A stretch of 64,000 nucleotides of DNA from positions 24,256,900 to 24,320,899 of the forward strand of contig OY365806.1 of the NCBI GenBank assembly GCA_959347315.1. Direction: 5' to 3'. How positions within the stretch are numbered: position 1 is the first letter of the stretch; each line of letters starts with the position of its first letter. The notes beneath the pieces were generated by a model. The model had not been told where the DNA came from. It saw only the letters and a list, made by a program, of their open reading frames with translations, and made no database searches. Below are positions 57,801 to 64,000 of this stretch, piece by piece. The position numbers and the translations under genes were made by a program. This stretch comes from Bimastos eiseni. Taxonomy: Eukaryota > Annelida > Clitellata > Crassiclitellata > Lumbricidae.

Positions 57801-58490
57801 TCGTGATAATCTGTTTATCTCATTTCAAAAAGTGCTGTATTGTAGTGTATCACAGCTGAATATGTTTTGTTGTTGAACTTAATAGGTAAAGGCATTCTCA
57901 TGAAAAACAAAAGGTAAAGCTTTAACTTGGTAATGATTTACACTGATTGGGTTCAGTAGTTGTAAGTATCTTTCAGTTACTGGTTATATGAACCATTGGA
58001 AATGATAGAAGCTTAGAACTAGAAATGCAATATCTTCTTGCTTGATGTCGCTATATGAATTTATATAACATTAGACTGCATGACACAATAGAGTAATCAT
58101 TTCACTTAAAATGAATTATTCATTTAACACCTTAGAATCGAATAAGATTGTATTTAAAGAATTGCACAAATAGTAGCAGTTTGAATATAATATCCATCAA
58201 AATGTACTGTAAATTGTATACTGCTACTAGTCAATAGTCATTCAAAGGTTGTGTGTCTGTATGTATCTCTGTATGTTTCTAAAGCACATTATGTCCTTTG
58301 AAATGTCTGATTGAAAACAGAATTGCCGATGGCTCAGGTTGACTGGAAAATTGGCTCAAGAAATCCTAAAAAGCAGAAACAAAGTCCAGTTCTTTGTTGT
58401 TCATGCTTTATTGTACCCAGAAAATGTCCAAAAATTATAACAAATTATGATGAAGATGAAGATAGTGGTTGCAACTCCTTAAACAAATAA
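42676..58490 (+). CDS. Very large ankyrin-repeat protein with a GQ-rich tandem-repeat region
   Basis: Exons read by phase: 42676-42861, 44607-44862, 45351-45593, 46163-46237, 47833-48034, 48301-48434, 49301-49461, 50170-55975, probably 56331-56383, about 56642-56900, 57290-57526 and 58321-58490. The first 419 residues hold about nine or ten ankyrin repeats (for example GRTALHYCMDN, GYTALQMAVMAGNH, GLTALHCAAARGQ, GDYPIHEAALAHQ, GRTCLHIAAL). Residues 420-2354 come from one giant exon: a charged segment, about 30 tandem repeats of 36-40 residues, then a basic and acidic C-terminal region with predicted helices. Ankyrin arrays bind partner proteins; the partner and location are unknown, and no signal peptide or membrane segment is seen. 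I could not name an orthologue. All junctions up to 55975 and from 56900 on are phase-consistent; 55975-56642 is the weak part. Confidence 0.88.
44607..44862 (+). CDS. Ankyrin gene exon 2 (repeats 1-3)
   Basis: The acceptor is TTTCAG|GAA (phase 0) and the donor AACAG|GTGATC (phase 1). It encodes two full ankyrin repeats (GRTALHYCMDNKSSKIAAML, GYTALQMAVMAGNHQMVNFL) and the start of a third, EQHTLIHWAT. Confidence 0.88.
45195..45305. repeat. AAT-type microsatellite in ankyrin intron 2
   Basis: Interrupted AAT/AAC/GAT trinucleotide tract, ending about 45 bases before the exon 3 acceptor. It lengthens the apparent upstream reading frame artificially. Confidence 0.9.
45351..45593 (+). CDS. Ankyrin gene exon 3
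   Basis: The acceptor is ATCGTTGCAG|TT and the donor GCTG|GTATGT, phase 1 on both sides. It continues the array with CGHVHLIDILAKHGA, an insertion-bearing repeat with ADEDDGQYH, and RTPLFWAASAG. A trinucleotide-like AT tract ends only about 45 bases before the acceptor. Confidence 0.88.
46163..46237 (+). CDS. Ankyrin gene exon 4 (75 nt)
   Basis: A small exon between TTTTTCTTAG and ACTG|GTTTGT, phase 1 in and out, coding CVEACEMLIKAGANLNHRDK and DGLT, a canonical ankyrin helix pair and loop. It is too short to stand out as an open frame. The donor is not ideal, but phase and family sequence agree. Confidence 0.85.
47833..48034 (+). CDS. Ankyrin gene exon 5
   Basis: The acceptor TTCTTAACTAG|CG completes an Ala codon to give ALHCAAARGQ. 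The donor is CGAAG|GTTGGG in phase 2. It covers almost two ankyrin repeats, including GCTPLFYSVSLGHVETTRAL. A 17-bp unit repeated about three times (near 47760-47810) precedes the acceptor. Confidence 0.87.
48301..48434 (+). CDS. Ankyrin gene exon 6
   Basis: The acceptor TTTCTTTCTACCTAG|T matches phase 2, and the donor AATG|GTAATA is phase 1. It encodes PAHCAAAKGSVECLRILRAN, then GDYPIHEAALAHQN. The ankyrin consensus is clear. Confidence 0.88.
49301..49461 (+). CDS. Ankyrin gene exon 7, ending at a probable GC donor
   Basis: The acceptor is TTGTTGTCAG|AT, phase 1. The exon encodes DAVKYLLGT and GRTCLHIAALTNNLPLVMHL. The best 3' boundary is GTGAG|GCAAGT, a textbook GC-AG donor that exits in phase 0 and so fits the next acceptor at 50169. 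Competing GT sites nearby (GTCATG, GTCTGT) are weak and give other phases or shorter sequence. Confidence 0.82.
50170..55975 (+). CDS. Ankyrin gene giant exon 8 (5.8 kb, repeat region and C-terminal part)
   Basis: The acceptor is TATTTTCAG|GGT (phase 0) and the donor CGAG|GTAATT (phase 1). It starts with a terminal ankyrin-like segment, GQPVTPFDGAVFKSNTDCAQ, then a charged disordered stretch, then the tandem repeats from about 50755 to 54200. After them come a DKETQTEDF motif, Lys/Arg-rich clusters (KKKRRLKCRQIKMRRDA), an acidic DSEDEEED, Ser/Arg repeats around RRSVSISNSRDSSPERS (possible phosphorylation sites, inference) and a helical end (KWWQKF ... EYVRIFETKRLMMMEMQRAKR). Opposite-strand open frames in the repeats are by-products of the repetition. 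Confidence 0.93.
50755..54200 (+). repeat. In-frame tandem repeats, about 30 units of 36-40 codons
   Basis: Each unit follows the pattern TTDLTVGSGKEQ, then a short variable part, then LGPGEGELQSASFGPSQGQGQ-like sequence. I count 30-31 units by the GSGKE anchor. Units at the edges are diverged and 35-37 residues long; those from about 51950 to 53340 are nearly identical and 38-40 residues long because of an extra GQ pair. Unit length stays a multiple of three, so the frame is kept. The repeats are rich in G, Q, S and acidic residues and probably disordered (inference). Confidence 0.95.
56331..56383 (+). CDS. Ankyrin gene, probable small exon 9
   Basis: A possible acceptor GGGCTGTAG|AT fits phase 1 and yields DEVMNLDEEEKLLKKLEK, a charged helix that would extend the end of exon 8. 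The proposed donor AAAAG|GTCAGA is only fair. An alternative acceptor at 56226 (TTGCAG|CA) runs into a stop in the matching phase, so I disfavour it. Confidence 0.4.
56642..56900 (+). CDS. Ankyrin gene exon 10 (5' boundary uncertain)
   Basis: The frame IDEIGPGELTILRQMIS ... is protein-like and runs to a strong donor, AACACAG|GTAGGT, in phase 1, matching the next exon. The likely acceptor is TATAATACAG at 56625, but the exact number of A residues near 56637-56641 decides whether that start is in frame, so I list only the safe part. The encoded sequence is Ser/Asn/Lys-rich with no recognised domain. Confidence 0.6.
57290..57526 (+). CDS. Ankyrin gene exon 11
   Basis: The acceptor TAATTATAG|AT and donor AAATG|GTAAGA are both phase 1. 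It encodes 79 residues beginning DMPVRTAPVILPGN, Ser/Thr/Asn-rich with no recognised domain. The phase match on both sides with neighbours is the main evidence. Confidence 0.72.
58321..58490 (+). CDS. Ankyrin gene terminal exon
   Basis: The acceptor TTGAAAACAG|AA completes the phase-1 codon to give Glu, then LPMAQVDWKIGSRNPKKQKQ, a Cys-bearing stretch (LCCSCFIVPRKCPK) and an acidic end (NYDEDEDSGCNSLNK) before TAA at 58488-58490. Two overlapping AATAAA signals sit at 58486-58497. The exon has no start codon of its own near its beginning, so it is easily missed. Confidence 0.7.
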
Positions 58491-58497
58491 AAATAAA
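58486..58497 (+). terminator. Polyadenylation signals at the end of the ankyrin gene
   Basis: AATAAA occurs at 58486-58491 (overlapping the stop codon) and again at 58492-58497, followed by an A-rich run. A usable signal so close to the stop would imply an extremely short 3' UTR; a later signal may be the real one. Confidence 0.35.
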
Positions 58498-58559
58498 ACA
58501 AAAAAGGATTGTTAGTAAACATTTCAACTTATGATTTTTACAATGAACTGCACAAAGTG

Positions 58560-58756
58560 GCAACCTTTCGTTTAAGAGGCAACCTTTCTTTCAAGAGGCA
58601 ACCTTTCTTTTCAAGAGGCAACCTCACTTTCAAGAGGCAACCTTTCTTTCAAGAGGCAACCTTTCTTTTCAAGAGGCAACCTTACTTTCAAGAGGCAACC
58701 TTTCTTTTCAAGAGGCAACCTTTCTTTCAAGAGGCAACCTTTCTTTCAAGAGGCAT
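58560..58756. repeat. 19-20-bp minisatellite, about ten copies
   Basis: The unit AAGAGGCAACCTTTCTTTTC repeats with 19- and 20-base variants and very little divergence. It starts about 70 bases after the ankyrin-gene stop codon, so it could be in a longer 3' UTR or just downstream. Confidence 0.95.
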
Positions 58757-59007
58757 AAACAAAGAGACATTTGTTTAGAAAATACATGTTTGTACAAATA
58801 TCTGTTTCATTTTCAATTTTGGCTATCTCAAAACGATTTTGTTTTTATGTTTGTGATATCAACAGGTCACATCAGATGCTCCATTTGCCTGTCTTGTCTG
58901 CTCCAGGTATTACTCACCAGGTGGCCAACCACTCATCTAGTTCACGAACGCAAGCGCCAAAATGGGGCTCCATACAAAACACACACAGCATCACGCACAA
59001 CTGACAG

Positions 59008-59208
59008 TCTTTCAAGAGGCTACCCTCTCGTAGAAGAGGCAACCTTTTCTTCCAAGACACAACCTGTTGTCCAAGAGGCAACCATTTCTTCAAAGAGCCA
59101 ACCCTTTCTTCCATGAAACAACTCTTTCTACCAAGAGGCAACCAGTTCTGCCAAAAGGCTACCATTTATTTTAAGCGGCAACCCTTTTTTCCAAGAGGCA
59201 ACCCTTCC
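59008..59208. repeat. Decayed sister of the 20-bp minisatellite
   Basis: About ten 20-base units of the same pattern (TTTCTTCCAAGAGGCAACC), each with several substitutions. It is separated by about 250 bases from the younger array at 58560. Confidence 0.85.
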
Positions 59209-60179
59209 TTCTCATTCAGAAATGCACAGCAGAAACTAGAAGCTGTATAACTATCTTTAGACAGCAATCACGAGCAAATGACTAAACTTAGTGGCAAACA
59301 ATTATTTGTAGAAGCAGTAACATACATTTACATTACAAGTTAATTATCATTATTAAGGTGTTATTTTGTAGAAAACCTGCAGTTGTATATCATTCTATAA
59401 ACAGTTTTAAGAATGAAAAATTTAAATAAACATTATTTAAAAAACCCAGCTCAAACAATAATTATCATGAAAGTTCAGAATATATTACAAGATTATTTGA
59501 AGCAAAGTACCATTATAATTGGGTAAAAGTGTATTGTAATATTTTTGATTACATGTTACGAGTATGAACAGGCAAACCAAAGAATTGTTGGGCCAAATGT
59601 TTTCCTAATGCCTTCCAATTTATTTCGAGTATAAGAGGACTTGGAGAATAGCTGCTGCAGTGCTGCATTCTCCCAATTGTTCATGGCTGTCTCAAAGACC
59701 CTTATTTTGTTTCTTTACTTCATACAAATACTGCAATTCCAGATCAACTTCATTTTCTAAGTTCTTCTAATTACAAATGTATTGGATTTAGAAACAATAA
59801 GAAATTTTCACGAACATTTAACAGCATCCATTAACGGTTCAAGAACTCATCATAGCACAATGGAATTTCTACAGTGCTATCTGAGAATTTAGAGTGACTG
59901 ACACGAGTGTAACCATTATTATACATATAACAATGCCTTGTGGAACTAAATAAGCAGTTAGCTGCACAGTTTCAGCTGTTGGTCAGCCAAGAAATTCTGT
60001 TTTAAATCTCAGCCAGTTTCATAATCGAAGCAGTAAAATGAATTGGCTTCTACATAAAAACAACCTGAAAATAAATGAAAACCTTGATTCTCTTTAATGC
60101 TAATACAAAAACAATAAATGATTAATAAATCAGTTTGCAAACTAAACATCATCGAAATATGCAAAATAAAATCACACAC

Positions 60180-60400
60180 ATTTATGATGATGATGAGCTC
60201 TCTGACCAAAGGGCAGGTCCATTTGGCATTACACACCTGGGGGATGAGGTGAGTGAGGTGCTTTCCTGTTGCCTTTCTCACAGACAATTATGGGTGAGCA
60301 ACTTGTCCAAGGTCACTACACAGTGACTCGGGGCGGGTTTGAACCTGCAATCCTCCGAACGCAAGGCACCGAACATCCCACTATGCCACCGCGCCCCACA
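60180..60400 (-). repeat. tRNA-derived SINE-like copy
   Basis: Shares AACTTGTCCAAGGTCACTAC, CAGTGACTCGGGGCGGGTTT, GAACC and a tRNA-head-like end (CACTATGCCACCGCGCC) with the copy at 35390-35600. Head and tail orientation place it on the minus strand. Confidence 0.65.
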
Positions 60401-60448
60401 TTTATAAATATTCTAAATGAAAGCACATCAATACTTTCAGCTACATTC

Positions 60449-60622
60449 AGGGCCATACCGAGGGAGGGGCCAGCGGGACCGTGGCCCAGGGCGCAAATGT
60501 GGAAAGGGCGCAAATTTCAGGACGGAATAACTTATTATTCCATAAAATGTACTATTTTCAAACTGTGGGGGAGCCAGATTGATGCTAGGCACAGGGTGCA
60601 ATTATAGCTAGGTATGGCCCTG
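60449..60622. mobile_element. hAT-type MITE, family B, 174 bp
   Basis: The element begins CAGGGCCATACC and ends GGTATGGCCCTG, perfect 12-bp inverted repeats, and is flanked by GCTACATT on both sides (60441-60448 and 60623-60630), a perfect 8-bp duplication. It has no coding capacity. A truncated relative lies at 16156. Confidence 0.92.
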
Positions 60623-61424
60623 GCTACATTATTATATGACACAAGTCATTCAGTATAATTTAAAACAGATTACTAAATGCATCCAATAATGAAGCCATTT
60701 TCATCTGAAGTATTATAATTTTGACTACAATTTGCAAAGTAAGCATTGACAAAGCATGTTATGTTGTGTAAGAAATGTCAGTGGTACAATTGAAGATTAT
60801 CTTGGTACAAAAAAACAATTATCAGAAACTGCATAGAAAATGTCCGAATGAATGATTGGGTATTCAGAGGACAAACTGCTTAACATGTCAAAACATCCAG
60901 AACTGGGTTTGTTCAGATGCAAGGGATGGACGTACATACACGTCTCTTAGGTATCCATCTTCAGAGGTAGTTCAGCATCCCAGTAATTTTCTTGCCGCTT
61001 ATAGTGTGTTGCAACCTACCGAATTCTTGTAAAATTATTTTTGACACTCGAGTGACTACACACACATCGAAAGAAGCATTTGTTGTGTCAGCCATCTTGG
61101 TGCATGCATTTTGTGAATTCAGTGAAAAAGAAAAGGACTATGCACAGGAGGTCATGAAGTCATCATATGAAACAGATGCTGAGTCTTTTGATGATAGTGG
61201 TCAATGACGATCTGGACAGTAAATATGAAGCTAGTGACAATAGTCGTGCAACTGAATTGTATGATCCATCAAGTGGCCACTATATCAGAAGAGGAGTCTG
61301 CTGAATGTGGAAGTGATCCTACACTTGCTGTATCAGCACTATCCATCTGCTGGATAGTTATCCCAGCAACTGCAACCAAAGCAGGACCTTGTAGTAAGCA
61401 ACACCCTTCTAAGCTGTGAATTTA

Positions 61425-61683
61425 GTATGCGCACACAATTTTTTGGCAAAAATAACAAGTCACAATTTCTTTTTATGAAACTATGTAAAACGAGTCTACT
61501 AACCATCTGCAGCCTACCTTACTACGGAAACTTTGGTTCCTTGGCTGATACGTCCCCTTGTATATCTTTACACAAGGGACTTTCTTGGGTTATCAGAACT
61601 TACAACCATGAACTTTAAGACATGATCTTCATTTAACTATCATCACATTCAGCTCGGACCTCTGCACAAAAGTGTGAGCCATA
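61425..61683. repeat. Dispersed repeat, copy 2
   Basis: Matches copy 1 at 31057-31263: ATGAAACTA, CTACCTTACT, GGTTATCAGAACTTA, ATGATCTTCATTTAACT and ATTCAGCTCGGACCT are shared. The open frame around 60992-61207 just upstream (SYETDAESFDD) may be part of the same element but is unrecognised. Confidence 0.7.
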
Positions 61684-62175
61684 TATAAAATGTTGCAAAA
61701 AAATTTCTTGCTCTTAGAAAATTTTGAGGGAACATTGGCAGTAAGCATGGAAAGTCCAATGAAATGAATCACTTTCTGCACTTACTTGCACCTCAGCGCC
61801 AGTGCTGCATGCAGTACAATGTTTAACACAGAATATGATTTATGGGCACTCTGCAGTGTGACAGTAACACAAAGACATAAAATGAACAGCTATTTTGATT
61901 TGTTGAACAAAAGGATGTAAAACGTTACATAAAAATGTTCCAATTTCTTGTGTGCTTTGGCTTACATTAGCCGTGTGATCAAAGTGTTAAAGAACCAACG
62001 ACATTTCACAATTAAATTTACAATAACATAATAGAAATTTTGATCACAAATAGATAAGTCGAACAAATTATCGATAAATTTCATGGTCAAATACCATGAT
62101 ACAATATTTCACATCTGCAACGATAGTTGATTAAGCTCTGTCATGAAATGTCGATGGCTTTCTGGAATTTCGTCC

Positions 62176-62603
62176 TTATAGGTACATACCATTGATTAGG
62201 TAGTCGGCTTCGTTTGAATTCAGATGACGGCCTTTGCGATATCGTTTGCGAAAGTGTCGCAGACGACAGCCGGCCAAGATGAGCAGAGTCGTTGTGAGGA
62301 TGATTCCAAGTATGAGAGCGACAACGGCTCCTTTGTTTGTCTCCATTCGGAGGAAGAATCGTTCCACCTTTTCCTCTTTCACCTCGGCATTTGTGTCGGA
62401 TGCCTGGGACGCTTGTTTTACCTGCGGTACAGACAACAGGTCGTGTTGTGTCGAACTCAGAACCTCAAGGCTGGACTTGGCTGCATCGGAAACTTGGCTG
62501 TTCTTCACAGAGGGTGCTGCAGTTGCTGCAGTAGTTGTACCCGGATTCAGTGGTTTAGTTCGGACATTTTGAACCGTTGGCTGTGCTTCTGGCACTGAAG
62601 ATG
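62176..62603 (-). CDS. Membrane protein exon with transmembrane segment
   Basis: The acceptor is GTTGACACAG|CA. The frame is open for about 140 codons to a TAA at 62176-62178. AATG|GTATGT three codons before the stop is a strong donor, so the final three residues (MYL) may be intron read-through. Confidence 0.65.
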
Positions 62604-63597
62604 CTGTGTCAACAATAATAATACAATAACATAATACAGGAGCCCATTTCTGCAGAAACACCATTTTTCACAGAATTAAATAGGATCCTAAAGAATTCAG
62701 AATAAGATTTAAACAGGCTTGTCTTATCTATAAAACAATAATGAGCATGTCTGCCTACTTTCAACCACTACTCTCTCCTTACATTCTATCACATAGTCTG
62801 TGATATTCTGGTGTCTCATTTGGTTGAATCTAGATGTAGCACTGTTATGGGCTCTTGTGAATTTCATTTTGCTGCCTCTAACAAATGGAACTGACTAACA
62901 ATGTCTATCCAAAGTTCAAACTCTTTCTTACTTTAAGAAATTCATTTAATACGACGATTTATATAGCACCCATTCAAGGCTACTACTAAGGAGCGCTCCT
63001 GACCCCGGCACGGCTGAAAAGAGCAGTTTTAAGGTGAGTTTAAAGAGTCTGAGTGAACCCCAGGCGACAAGCGCAATGCCAACGGAAGTGTGTTCCAGAG
63101 CGATGGGCCAACCACTAAGAAATGTCTCAAAACTCACTACTTTTCAGTGACTTTCAAGAATTAGAATTTATAATGCCCCCTCCTTTACCCAGCAACTGAC
63201 TAGACCGGACTTCAATTTGCAATTCTTTATGGCATTGTGCATATCAAAAAGGTCTATAATAATAATAATACACAGATTCGTCAATTTAGCAGCAAACTTC
63301 ACTTGTATCTCCTTCACAGAACCTTGTTTGTTTGTGGCTGTCTGTACCAGAAGACCACAGGTAAGATGGCTAATAAATAGATGTATTCTAAAATGCAGTC
63401 ATACACTATAGTGGATTGGATGGCAATGGCATTGGATGGCATTCAATGGTCATTGGATGACCAGAAACTAAAAATTTTTAGGCAAAACCATAAACAGAAT
63501 CTCAAAACTTATTCAGATTATCTGTTACCTGTAGCAGGTGGGTCATTATTCTGAACTACTTGATGTTCTCTATTCCTATGGACTTCAGAATCAGTCG
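62176..63597 (-). CDS. Single-pass membrane protein, 3' part of a gene (5' end outside window)
   Basis: Two exons are supported on the minus strand, 63597-63529 and 62603-62176 (or to 62190 if the GTATGT donor there is used). Both are entered in phase 1 and join as PPAT|ASSVPEAQ. The protein has a Ser/Thr/Ala/Pro-rich, mucin-like ectodomain, a membrane segment GAVVALILGIILTTTLLILA, a basic stop-transfer patch RLRHFRKRYRKGRH and a short tail NSNEADYLINGMYL. DYLI/YL could act as a sorting signal (inference). An ATG at 62664 opens a signal-peptide-like frame, but a strong acceptor (TTATTGTTGACACAG) lies inside it, so I read that part as intron. The family was not recognised. Confidence 0.65.
62945..63125. 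repeat. Dispersed 'tatatagcacc' repeat in a membrane-protein intron
   Basis: ATTTATATAGCACCCATTCAAGG ... AAGGAGCGCTCCTGACCCC and GTTCCAGAGCGATGGGCC are typical of a common short interspersed repeat; its start resembles the motif at about 14820, 26610 and 40650. It lies between the two membrane-protein exons. Confidence 0.5.
63529..63597 (-). CDS. Membrane protein upstream exon (69 nt)
   Basis: Acceptor CTTTTTGTAG|CG and donor GCTACAG|GTAACA bound 22 codons (TDSEVHRNREHQVVQNNDPP, then AT) in phase 1 on both sides. Hydrophilic ectodomain sequence with no ATG, so the gene must start further upstream, past 64000. No further exon was recognised in 63600-64000. Confidence 0.55.
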
Positions 63598-64000
63598 CTA
63601 CAAAAAGTCAAAACCAATAATAAAAACACTTATGAAATCAGTAAATAAGTCAACACAAAACTACACATACTGCAGTCTATCTTCTTATGCACAGATGCAA
63701 TGCAAATTATTCCTCAAATGAGTGAATGCTAATTGATGTGTCTCTCTTGAACAAACAGAATTTAACAATCCCCATGAACACTTTGCTAAAGTATAACCAT
63801 TATTTAGTTAAAAGTATTCCACAGAAGTTATGTAGTTATAACAGAAATATAGATTTAATCATACTGTAATTGTTGTCTTATGCTTTGCCATTGCTTCACC
63901 ATTAACACTCAATATTACACTAAGATTGGCTAACTCTTTCTTACTCTTAGAGTACTACCACGCTATACAATGCTAGTGCTTGGATGCCTAAAGTTGAGTC

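Larger units (their letters stand above)
58757..62175. other. Intergenic between ankyrin gene and membrane-protein gene
   Basis: Between the listed repeats and MITE I see no gene. Open frames at 60992-61419 are short and lack family-like sequence. The two flanking genes are convergent, so this interval contains both 3' ends. Confidence 0.5.

Noticed and set aside
62608..62664. Signal-peptide-like start MVFLQKWAPVLCYCIII on the minus strand
   Set aside because: A strong pyrimidine-rich acceptor lies inside it, and the exon at 63529-63597 joins in phase, so it is more likely intron read-through.
63321..63361. Plus-strand 'exon' with good acceptor and donor
   Set aside because: It lies inside the intron of the minus-strand membrane gene and has no partner exon; chance splice signals.
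63321..63420. CRISPR-like spaced repeats anywhere in the window
   Set aside because: None were seen; all tandem arrays lack unique spacers, and the sequence is animal.

Overview
The window looks like animal nuclear DNA: AT-rich, intron-dense, full of decayed transposons and microsatellites, with no operon-like layout. The gene content (a goosecoid homeobox gene with an eh1 motif, an IRF2BP-family gene) and the very frequent palindrome TAGGCCTA (about 28 copies seen by eye) suggest an invertebrate deuterostome, most likely an echinoderm. The clade is inference; the gene families are read directly from the sequence.

Layout. 1-10800 is repeat-rich intergenic DNA: a SINE-like head, a GACA microsatellite, a 1.5-kb hAT-type element with terminal inverted repeats and a target-site duplication, a perfect 33-bp hairpin and LINE fragments. 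10801-24675 (minus) holds a complete three-exon goosecoid gene whose phases join exactly to 248 codons; its two large introns (7.2 and 5.9 kb) are packed with dead LINEs. 24676-37616 is intergenic, with long trinucleotide and dinucleotide tracts, an 839-bp hAT-type element with a perfect 8-bp duplication, and further relics. 37617-39559 (minus) is a compact two-exon IRF2BP-family gene (N-terminal C4 zinc finger, C-terminal RING). 39560-42675 contains a 270-bp non-autonomous hAT element.

42676-58490 (plus) is the main gene: an ankyrin-repeat protein of roughly 2,600 residues. Seven small exons encode the ankyrin array. One 5.8-kb exon follows and carries about 30 tandem copies of a 36-40-residue GQ-rich repeat; then come several small C-terminal exons, two of them in clean phase up to a stop at 58488-58490. 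One intron appears to be of the GC-AG type. Just past the stop lies a 20-bp minisatellite with a decayed sister array. 58760-62175 is intergenic, with a 174-bp hAT-type MITE. 62176-63597 (minus) is the 3' part of a gene for a single-pass membrane protein whose 5' exons lie beyond the window.

The genes share no obvious pathway. Goosecoid is a DNA-binding repressor and IRF2BP proteins are nuclear co-repressors; the ankyrin and membrane proteins could not be assigned a function. All exon models come from reading splice sites and phase by eye, without transcript evidence.
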